Shown here: one piece after another, positions 9,093 to 16,412 of the stretch
How positions within the stretch are numbered: the stretch's first letter is position 1
How the letters are laid out: each line of letters begins with the position of its first letter
The notes under the pieces: generated by a model
Seen by the model: the letters and a program-made list of their open reading frames with translations, nothing else
What the model was told of the DNA's origin: nothing
Database searches by the model: none
Translations under genes and position numbers: made by a program
From: Solirubrobacter deserti
GTDB lineage: Bacteria > Actinomycetota > Thermoleophilia > Solirubrobacterales > Solirubrobacteraceae
Length of the DNA stretch: 64,000 bases
Direction of reading: 5' to 3'
Assembly (NCBI RefSeq): GCF_003344625.1
Contig: NZ_QPKJ02000002.1
Coordinates: forward strand, 620,001 to 684,000

Positions 9093-10159
9093 GGCGGCCC
9101 GAGCTCGACGGCGTGCGGGCGCTGGCCGCGCTTGCGGTGCTCGCGTTCCACGCGGTCGGTTACTGGGGGCGCGGGGCGGGCGGGGAGGCGGCCGCGCAGC
9201 CGTGGGTCGGACGGCTGGACGTCGGCGTGACGATCTTCTTCCTCTTGTCGGGGTACTTGCTGTATTGCCCGTTTCTGCGTGGGTCTTTACGTCTAGGGGA
9301 GTATGCGTGGCGGCGCTTGTTCCGGATCGTGCCGGCGTACTGGGTGGCGCTGACGGTGGCGGCTCTGGCGCTGCCGCTGCGCGAGGTGTGGGACGCGCCG
9401 GTGTGGTTCTTCGGCTTCCTGCAGACGTACCGCGCCGAGACGGCGGGGCAAGGGCTCGGGCAGGCGTGGACGCTGTGCGTCGAGGTCGCGTTCTACGCGT
9501 TTCTCCCGCTGTGGGCGTGGCTGACGGTGCGGACGCGGTCCGTGTGGCCGCTGCTCGGGATGGTGGCGTTCAGCGTCGCGTACAAGCTGGTCGTGTTGGC
9601 GGGCGCTCCGGCGCTGGTGCGGCCGTTGGACCCGGCGCTGATTGCGCTGCCGGCGTTCCTGGACTTTTTCGCCCTCGGGATGGGGCTGGCGCTGCTGGAG
9701 GCGCGCGGCGTGCGGCCGTCCGGCTCCTGGTGGTGGTGGGGCGGCGCGGTGGCGCTGTTCCTGGTGGGCAGCTGGGCGTTGGGCGATGCGCGGCTGGACG
9801 TCTACACGCACGGCCAGTGGCTCGCCCGGCACGCGCTGTACGGGGCGGTGGCGCTGCTCGTGCTGGCGCCGGCGGTCGCGGGGCGCGGTGGACCGGCGCG
9901 GGTGCTGGGCACCTGGCCGCTGGCGCGCCTGGGCGAGATCTCCTACGGGCTGTACCTCTACCACCTGCTGGTGCTGATGCTGCTGGCGAAGTGGGGGTTC
10001 GGCGCCTGGGAGTCGTGGCTGCACCCGTACGCGCTGTGGCTGGTGGGCGCGTTCGTGGGCTCGGTGCTGCTGGCGACGGCTAGCTGGGTGCTGGTCGAGC
10101 GTCCGCTGATGGCGCTTCGTCCGCCAGCCGCGCGGCGAGCACGAGCGCGAAGAGCGTGA
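9089..10159 (+). CDS. Acyltransferase family 3 membrane protein (OafA/NodX type)
   Basis: The product has 356 aa and starts at a GTG overlapping copy 2 of YfhO by 4 bp. The N-terminus RPELDGVRALAALAVLAFHA is the family hallmark, with the conserved Arg and the His of the first helix. Next come FFLLSGYLL and RRLFRIVPAYW, also typical of AT3 proteins, then about ten membrane helices. These enzymes O-acylate sugars on extracytoplasmic glycans or lipids. Its position after the two YfhO genes suggests it modifies the same product. The 3' end overlaps the convergent O-antigen-ligase-like gene by 80 bp. Confidence 0.9.
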   Translation: MRRPELDGVRALAALAVLAFHAVGYWGRGAGGEAAAQPWVGRLDVGVTIFFLLSGYLLYCPFLRGSLRLGEYAWRRLFRIVPAYWVALTVAALALPLREVWDAPVWFFGFLQTYRAETAGQGLGQAWTLCVEVAFYAFLPLWAWLTVRTRSVWPLLGMVAFSVAYKLVVLAGAPALVRPLDPALIALPAFLDFFALGMGLALLEARGVRPSGSWWWWGGAVALFLVGSWALGDARLDVYTHGQWLARHALYGAVALLVLAPAVAGRGGPARVLGTWPLARLGEISYGLYLYHLLVLMLLAKWGFGAWESWLHPYALWLVGAFVGSVLLATASWVLVERPLMALRPPAARRARARRA

Positions 10160-11507
10160 GCGCGGGGAGCTCCCAGTCCCAGTCCAGCCCCGCGTGGGCG
10201 GCGTAGACGACGAGCGCGGCGACCGCGCCCGCCTGGGGATTGCGCCGCGCCATCCCGACGATCCCGCCGAGGAACAGGGCGAGCGCCGCGAGCCCGACCA
10301 GGCCGAGCTCGGCGGCGGTCTCGAAGTACAGCGAGTGCGCGTCCCGGACGGCCTCCGGGATCTCGCGCTCGCGCAGCCACTCCGTGCGGAAGGCGCCGCT
10401 GCCCGCGCCGTTGAGCGGGTGCTCGGCGAAGGTGCTCAGCGCCACGCGCCAGTACTCGTCCCGGTTGGACTGCGTGGACAGCAGCCGCGACGCCTCCGCG
10501 TTCGCGGGCGTCTCCGTCGGCCCGCCGCTCGTCGAGAGCACGATCGTGGCCCCCAGCGCGAGCACGAGCACCCCGATCGCCACCGCCCGCAACATAAAGA
10601 GGGACTGTCCCTCTTTAGGTTCGTGTGGGTCGATCCTCACGGCAGGCTGGAAAAAGCGGGGGTGTTTCCTAAAGAGGGACAGTCCCTCTTTCGGAAACAG
10701 GGCCGCCGCGGCGGCGCTCGTGACGGCCAGCAGCGCGAGCATCGCCGCGCCCTGGGCCGCGCTGCCCCCGGGGCGTTCGAGGTCGCCGAGGGCGAACGTG
10801 GCGAGCGCCGGAATGGCGGCGGCGACGGCGACGAGCAGCGTGCGGGTCAGGCGCTCGCGGGTGGGTTCGAGCGCGAGCAGGGCGGCGACGCCGACGGCGG
10901 TCGCCCCGAGCGCGCCGCGCGAGAAGGTCAGGTACAGCGCCAGGCCGAGCAGTGGGGCGGCGGCCGCCGCGACGCGGTTTCGGGTCGCCGCCGCGAGCAC
11001 GAGGCCCATGCCCATCAGCGCGCCCATCGCATTCCAGTAGGTGAGCGGCCAGGCGAGGCGGTCGTTGGCGGACGGCAGCGTCTGGAGCTCGAACACGCCC
11101 GGCAGCAGGCGCTCGGACAGGCCGTAGAGTGCGGCGGCGACGATCCCGGCCAGCAGCACGGGCTCGACGATCCGGCGCGCGGGCGGCAGCAGCGCGAGCG
11201 CGGCGGTGAACGTGGCGAGGTAGAGGAGCAGGCGCTGGAGGTCGTCGCCGGCCACGCCCGCAATCGGCGCCCAGGCCAGGGAGGCGCCCGTCCAGGCGGT
11301 CAGCGCGGCCAGGCCGAGCAGCGCGAGACGGGGCGCGCGTTCGCGGGGCAGCGGCCGCTTGGTCGCGACCGCCGCGACCACGACCAGCGCGCACGCGATC
11401 ACGCCCGCGGCCAGGCGCGGGACGTCGAAGTAGCCGCCCTTGGCGAACGTGAGGCCCACCGGCAGGGCCAGCACCGGCAGGGCGAGAATCAGGCGTGACC
11501 GTGCCAT
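10080..11507 (-). CDS. O-antigen ligase / polymerase family membrane protein (Wzy_C-like), with an in-frame repeat insert
   Basis: The product has 475 aa and about 12 membrane segments. The signature is the large extracytoplasmic loop (about residues 340-395) with NRDEYWRVALSTFAEHPLNG, GSGAF and RDAHSLYFETAAELG, the Wzy_C/WaaL pattern for ligating or polymerising lipid-linked glycans. Residues of about 272-305 are unlike the rest: the words KEGLSLF and KEGQSLF are encoded by two inverted copies of a 21-nt palindrome (10596-10691). The insert sits in a loop between two helices and keeps the frame. The ATG at 11507 overlaps the divergent AftD-like start region by 13 bp. Confidence 0.85.
   Translation of the reverse strand: MARSRLILALPVLALPVGLTFAKGGYFDVPRLAAGVIACALVVVAAVATKRPLPRERAPRLALLGLAALTAWTGASLAWAPIAGVAGDDLQRLLLYLATFTAALALLPPARRIVEPVLLAGIVAAALYGLSERLLPGVFELQTLPSANDRLAWPLTYWNAMGALMGMGLVLAAATRNRVAAAAAPLLGLALYLTFSRGALGATAVGVAALLALEPTRERLTRTLLVAVAAAIPALATFALGDLERPGGSAAQGAAMLALLAVTSAAAAALFPKEGLSLFRKHPRFFQPAVRIDPHEPKEGQSLFMLRAVAIGVLVLALGATIVLSTSGGPTETPANAEASRLLSTQSNRDEYWRVALSTFAEHPLNGAGSGAFRTEWLREREIPEAVRDAHSLYFETAAELGLVGLAALALFLGGIVGMARRNPQAGAVAALVVYAAHAGLDWDWELPALTLFALVLAARLADEAPSADARPAPS
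10596..10691. repeat. BIME/REP-like element: two inverted copies of a 21-nt palindrome
   Basis: Copy 1 (10596-10616) and copy 2 (10671-10691) are each perfect odd palindromes built on the arm AAAGAGGGAC with one central base. Copy 2 is the exact reverse complement of copy 1. The stem of copy 2 extends further (GTTTCC at 10664-10669 pairs with GGAAAC at 10693-10698). Outer edge to outer edge is 96 bp, exactly 32 codons, so the host frame is kept. The A+T-richer composition contrasts with the gene. REP/BIME elements mobilised by RAYT (Y1) transposases have this architecture; no such transposase is in the window. Confidence 0.8.
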
Positions 11508-14500
11508 CCGTGGGCGTGGACCGTATCCTCGCCGCCTTGCCGTTGCGCTCCCGCCTCCTCGTCCCGGGCCTCGCGGCGCTGGCGCTGCTCATCTCTCTGG
11601 CGCAACGGCCGGGGCTCGCGTCTTCGGACACGAAGATCGACCTGCACACGGACCCGGGTGGGTTCCTGGCCGATGTCGCGTCGGCGTGGTCGTCGACCGG
11701 GGACCTCGGGCACGTCCAGGGCGGCCAGTACGGCGGCTACCTGTTCCCGATGGGCCCGTTCTTCGCGCTCGGCCACGCGCTCGGAGGCGCGCCGTGGCTC
11801 GTCCAGCGGCTGTGGCTCGCGCTGGTGCTGTTCCTGGCGGCGTGGGGCGCCGTGCGGCTGATGGACGAGCTCTGCTCGGGCCGGCGCGGGCTCCCGCACG
11901 CGGTCGCGGGACTGCTGTTCCTGCTCAACCCGTACGTCGTGGTGTTCACGGCCCGGACCTCGATCACGCTGCTCGGGTACGCGGCGCTGCCGTGGCTGCT
12001 GGTGGCGGTCCGGCGCGGGTTGCTCGCGCGCGGGTGGCGCTGGCCGGCGGTGTTCGCGTTGATCGTGACGGCCTCCGGTGGCGGTGTGAACGCGGCCGTC
12101 ACCGCGTGGGTGCTGCTCGGGCCGGTGCTCCTCGGCGCGTACCTGTGGTGGACCGGGGCGGTCGACGTGCGGCGGCTGTGGGCGTTCGCGTGGCGCACCG
12201 GCCTCGCGACCGCGCTCGCGTCCGCGTGGTGGGTGATGCCGCTGCTCGTGCAATCCCGCTACGGCGTCGACTTCCTGCGCTTCACCGAGCAGCCCGGGAC
12301 GATCTGGTCGACGACGTCGCTGCCCGAGTCGCTGCGGCTGATGGGCTACTGGATCTCCTACCTGGGCGTCGGCTACGGGGGAGACCTGCGGCCGTACTTC
12401 GGGGACGGCGCCGTGCTGCTGTTCGCCCTGCCCGTCGTGCTCGCCGGCCTGCTGGTCCCGGCGCTGGCGCTGATGGGGTTCGCAGTGACCCGTCGGCACC
12501 CCTTCGCGCCCTTCGCCCTCGCGCTCGTCCTGATCGGACTGATCGTCATGATGGCCGGGTTCCCAGAGGGAACGCCGCTTCGCCGGGCGTCGAACTTCAC
12601 GTACAACAACTTTGTCCCGGTGCAGTTTCTGCGCACGACCTACAAGGCCGGTCCGCTGGTGGCGCTGGGCGTCGCGCTGCTGGCCGGCTTCGCGGCGACC
12701 CGGCCGCGGGCGGTCGTGTTCGTCGGGCTCGCGATCGTCGCGTGCTGGCCGCTGGCGCGTGGCCGCGCCGTCGACGACCAGCTGCTGTGGGAGCGGATCC
12801 CGTCGACGTGGGCGACGGCCGCGGAGCACGTCGACGCGCGCGCAGGGGACGGGCGTGCCCTCGTCCTGCCGGGGCAGCTGTACGCCTACTACGACTGGGG
12901 CGGGACGATCGACCCGATCCTCCCGACGCTCGCCGACAAGCCGGTCGCGACCCGCAACGCCGTGGGCTACGCGGACCTGCGCGCGACGGACCTGCTGTGG
13001 ACGGTCGACGCGCTCGTCCAGCAGCGGCGCGCCGTTCCGGGCCAGCTGGACCCGCTGCTCGACCTGCTCGGCACGCGCGTGGTGGTCGCCGGCGCCGACG
13101 ACGACCGCCAGCGCAGCGGCGCGGCCCCCGCGGCGGACGCCGCCGACGTGCTCGACCAGCTCGGCGAGCCGGACGCCACGTTCGGTGCGCCGCGGGAGCG
13201 GCCGCGGGCGGCGGGAACGCTCGGCGAGCCGCGCCTGCTGCCGGCGGTCCGCGCCTGGGACCGCCCGTCCGCGCCTGGCCTGGTCCGCGTCGAGCCCGAG
13301 CGGCCGTCCGTGATCGTGGACGGCTCCGCCGAGGGACTCGCGGCGCTCGCCGCCTTCGACGGCCCCGATACCACGAGCGACACCGTCACAGAGGTGCCGC
13401 CAGAGGGGATGACGTCGGACGGCGCGAGCGCCGGGGCGGGGGATGGCGCACCGCCCGGCGGAGGTGCGGCCGGCGGCCCGCCGCCCGGGGGCGATGCCGC
13501 GGAAGCGGGGCGCGAGCCGCCGGCGCCGACCGCCGCGCTCGGCGCGGGCGGGCTCGCGTACGCCGGGGACGTCCCGCCCGAGACGATCGCGGCGGCGGAC
13601 GAGGTCGTGGTCACGGACTCCAACCGGCGCCGCATCCACGTGCCTTCGCGGCTCGTGCAGAACGCGGGGCCGGTCCTGGCGGCGAGCGAGGCGCCCTCGA
13701 TCGACGCAGCCGTCCTCAACCCGTTCCCCCGCGCGGACGCGCAGACGGTCGCCGTCTACGACGGGATCGAGGCGATCAGCGCGCCGTCTTCGCCCGGGTT
13801 CCCGCAGTTCCCAGAGAACCGGCCGTTCGCCGCGATCGACGGCGATCCGCATACCCAGTGGCAGGCCGATCGCGCGCTGGTGCCCGAGCGGCACGTGCTC
13901 TCGCTCACCTTTACCGAGCCGCGCGAGATCGCGACGCTCGACCTGCTCCCGTACAACGACCGCACGTCGACCGTGCTCGCGGTCGAGGTGCAGGGCCGGC
14001 GGTACGACGTCAAGCGCGGCTGGAACCGGCTGGACGTCGGGCTGCGCGCGGTCAAGACGCTCACCGTTCGCATCGCGCAGATCCACAAGCCCGCCGGGCT
14101 GAAGGCCACGACCGGCGGCATCCGGGAGCTGCGGATCGACGGGTTGCAGGCCCGCGAGGCGCTGCGCCCGCCGACGCTCGCCGAGCGCGCGGTCAGCGAC
14201 GACGCCGCGCTCACCTACCTGTTCCAGCGCACGACCGGCGACGACCCGTTCCGGCGCACGCCCAAGCGCGGACCCTCGGGCGCGGCGCTCGCGCGCGACC
14301 GCCTCGACGGGGAGACCGGCCTCACGCGCGTGTTCAGCCCGCCGACGGCTCGCACGTACGACGTCGACGGCTGGGCGAGCGCCGCCGCCACGGCGCCCGA
14401 CGACCAGCTCGACCGCCTGGTGGGCGGGCCGGCGGGGTTCACCAGCTCCGCGCGCTTCGAGGGCCGGCCCGGCTTCCGCGCCTCGAGCGCGTTCGACGGC

Positions 14501-15805
14501 ACGCCCCGTCCGTGGATCGGCGCGTACCTGCACGGCCGCACGGCGTGGATCGAGTGGACCGGCCCGCGCCAGACGATCGACACGCTCACGCTCGCGCCGG
14601 TGGCCGGCGTGCGCCGGCCGACCCGCGTGCGGCTCGTCGTGGACGGCGTCCCCTCACCGCCCGTGGACGTCACCGGCGACACGGTTCGCTTCCCGCCGGC
14701 GCGTGGAAGCCGGTTCCGGCTCGAGATCCTCGCGGCGCGGGGCGACGCGGGGGCACGTGAGCGCCGCGCGGTCGGAATCGCCGAGATCCGCGGGACGCGC
14801 ACGCGCGCCACCGTCCCGCGGACCGGCCAACTGAGCGACGCCTGCGTGCTCACGGGGACGGTCGGCGGCCGTCCGCTGCGCCTGCGCGCCCTCGGCACGA
14901 TCCAGGACCTCGACGCGGGCCGGCCGCTGCGCGTCCTTGGGTGCGAGCCCGTCACGCTGCCGGCCGGCTCGACCCGCCTCCAGCTTCCCGCCGGCGTCCT
15001 CGCCCCGTACCTGCTGCGTCTGCGCTCGGGCACCGGAGCGGCGCCGCCGAGCCCGGGCCGCGTACTCGACGCCGGCCGCGCGAGCACGAACGGCACCCGC
15101 ACGGGCATCCGCCTGCAGCTCGACGCGCCCGCCCGCCTCGTGCTCGCCGAGAGCTACAACCGCGGCCGCCGCGCCACCTGCGACGACGAGGACCTGGGGG
15201 AGCCGGAGGTCGGCGCGGCGTTCGGCACGGCCTGGCACGTCCCGGCGAGCTGCCGCGAGGTGAAGATCACGTTCGCGCCGAACCGGCTGGTGCTCGCCGG
15301 CTATGTCGTGTCGCTCGTGGCCGTGCTCGCGCTGGTGGCCGTGCTCGTGTGGCCACGAAGAAGGGCAGCGGCCGTGGCGGCGGGCGGCGAGGCGGCGGCG
15401 GGCGCGACCACCCGGCGCGTGCCCGCCCGCGACGCCGCGCTCGTCGCCGTGCCGGCGGGGCTCGCGCTGGGGTTCGTGTTCGCCGCGCGCGCCGTGCCGC
15501 TGTTCGCGCTCGTCGTGTTCATCACGCTGTGGCGCGGCATCGGCGCGCGGCGGCTCGCGTTCGCCGGCGGCGCGATCCTTGCCGTCGCGGTCCCGGTCCT
15601 CACGCTCTTCATCAGGCCCGACAACCGCGGCGGGTTCAACCCCGAGTACGCGCAGCAGGGGATCGCGGTGCACTGGGTCGCCGTCGCGGGCGTGACCCTG
15701 CTGATCCTCGCGCTCGCGCGGGAACTCAGTACGGCCAGGGCGCGGCGGGGTCCAGCCCGATCCGCTCCGCCCAGCGCCGCTGCCCCGCCACCACGAGCAC
15801 CTTGA
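11495..15805 (+). CDS. AftD-like alpha-(1->3)-arabinofuranosyltransferase family protein (DUF3367 GT-C)
   Basis: The product has 1436 aa, close to the usual AftD size. The N-terminal part carries the family first-loop pattern: SSDTKIDLHTDPGGFLADV, then LGHVQGGQYGGYLFPMGPFF, followed by about ten membrane helices. The long extracytoplasmic half contains at least two F5/8C-like carbohydrate-binding domains (around residues 770-860, IDGDPHTQWQAD, and 985-1050, SSAFDGTPRPWIGAY), and membrane helices return at the C-terminus. In Corynebacteriales, AftD adds arabinofuranose to arabinogalactan or lipoarabinomannan from decaprenyl-phospho-arabinose. Whether this organism makes such a polymer is not shown here. 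The start is uncertain: GTGs at 11495, 11510 and 11516 are in frame. Confidence 0.8.
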   Translation: MTVPSVGVDRILAALPLRSRLLVPGLAALALLISLAQRPGLASSDTKIDLHTDPGGFLADVASAWSSTGDLGHVQGGQYGGYLFPMGPFFALGHALGGAPWLVQRLWLALVLFLAAWGAVRLMDELCSGRRGLPHAVAGLLFLLNPYVVVFTARTSITLLGYAALPWLLVAVRRGLLARGWRWPAVFALIVTASGGGVNAAVTAWVLLGPVLLGAYLWWTGAVDVRRLWAFAWRTGLATALASAWWVMPLLVQSRYGVDFLRFTEQPGTIWSTTSLPESLRLMGYWISYLGVGYGGDLRPYFGDGAVLLFALPVVLAGLLVPALALMGFAVTRRHPFAPFALALVLIGLIVMMAGFPEGTPLRRASNFTYNNFVPVQFLRTTYKAGPLVALGVALLAGFAATRPRAVVFVGLAIVACWPLARGRAVDDQLLWERIPSTWATAAEHVDARAGDGRALVLPGQLYAYYDWGGTIDPILPTLADKPVATRNAVGYADLRATDLLWTVDALVQQRRAVPGQLDPLLDLLGTRVVVAGADDDRQRSGAAPAADAADVLDQLGEPDATFGAPRERPRAAGTLGEPRLLPAVRAWDRPSAPGLVRVEPERPSVIVDGSAEGLAALAAFDGPDTTSDTVTEVPPEGMTSDGASAGAGDGAPPGGGAAGGPPPGGDAAEAGREPPAPTAALGAGGLAYAGDVPPETIAAADEVVVTDSNRRRIHVPSRLVQNAGPVLAASEAPSIDAAVLNPFPRADAQTVAVYDGIEAISAPSSPGFPQFPENRPFAAIDGDPHTQWQADRALVPERHVLSLTFTEPREIATLDLLPYNDRTSTVLAVEVQGRRYDVKRGWNRLDVGLRAVKTLTVRIAQIHKPAGLKATTGGIRELRIDGLQAREALRPPTLAERAVSDDAALTYLFQRTTGDDPFRRTPKRGPSGAALARDRLDGETGLTRVFSPPTARTYDVDGWASAAATAPDDQLDRLVGGPAGFTSSARFEGRPGFRASSAFDGTPRPWIGAYLHGRTAWIEWTGPRQTIDTLTLAPVAGVRRPTRVRLVVDGVPSPPVDVTGDTVRFPPARGSRFRLEILAARGDAGARERRAVGIAEIRGTRTRATVPRTGQLSDACVLTGTVGGRPLRLRALGTIQDLDAGRPLRVLGCEPVTLPAGSTRLQLPAGVLAPYLLRLRSGTGAAPPSPGRVLDAGRASTNGTRTGIRLQLDAPARLVLAESYNRGRRATCDDEDLGEPEVGAAFGTAWHVPASCREVKITFAPNRLVLAGYVVSLVAVLALVAVLVWPRRRAAAVAAGGEAAAGATTRRVPARDAALVAVPAGLALGFVFAARAVPLFALVVFITLWRGIGARRLAFAGGAILAVAVPVLTLFIRPDNRGGFNPEYAQQGIAVHWVAVAGVTLLILALARELSTARARRGPARSAPPSAAAPPPRAP

Positions 15806-16412
15806 TGACCACGTTGCGCGCGAACCAGGGCAGCTCGCGCAGCCACGCACCGACGTCGCGCGGACCGTCGACCACCCGCTCGAACTCGGCGAGCGACCCC
15901 GTCCGGCCCACGTACCGCCAGCGCGGCGACCAGAAGCACTCGACGAGCAGGGCCAACGTCACCCCGATGGACGAGAACGAGTCGTGGACGAGCATCACGC
16001 CGCCCGGCGCGACCCGCACGCCCCAGTCGTGCAGGTCGGAGCGCGCCGGCCCGAAGCGGTGCGCGCCGTCCACGTACAGCAGCGACAGCGGCCCGGTCAC
16101 GTCCGCATGCGCCTCGGACGAGAACTTGCGCACGTGCCGGACCCGGTCCGCGACGCCTGCCGACTCCAGGTTCGCGTGGAACGCCTCGAAGTCCGCGTCG
16201 CCGCGCGCGGCGTCGGCCCCGATCTCCTGCGGGCCGCGGTCCGACCCGGCATGCGGGTCGATCGCGATCAGCGACCTCGCGGCGCGCGCGAGCACGACCG
16301 CCGACTTGCCCCGGAACGAGCCGATCTCCACCACCGCCCCGCTCGGCCGCGAACGCGCAGCCGCAGCCTCCAGGCGCGCGGCCTGACCCTCGGTGAGCCA
16401 GCCCTCGATCAA
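15726..16412 (-). CDS. Class I SAM-dependent methyltransferase (Methyltransf_24-like)
   Basis: The product has 228 aa and a TTG start at 16412 that overlaps the upstream gene's TGA (TTGA), so the two are coupled. The SAM-binding motif I is VVEIGSFRGKSAVVLA and an acidic loop follows (IAIDPH). Next comes LLYVDGAHRFGPARSDLHDW, the typical YxDGxH block of the Methyltransf_24/cephalosporin-hydroxylase-like group. Position after a glycosyltransferase-flippase fusion suggests sugar O-methylation. Its 3' end overlaps the convergent AftD-like gene by 80 bp. Confidence 0.85.
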   Translation of the reverse strand: MIEGWLTEGQAARLEAAAARSRPSGAVVEIGSFRGKSAVVLARAARSLIAIDPHAGSDRGPQEIGADAARGDADFEAFHANLESAGVADRVRHVRKFSSEAHADVTGPLSLLYVDGAHRFGPARSDLHDWGVRVAPGGVMLVHDSFSSIGVTLALLVECFWSPRWRYVGRTGSLAEFERVVDGPRDVGAWLRELPWFARNVVIKVLVVAGQRRWAERIGLDPAAPWPY

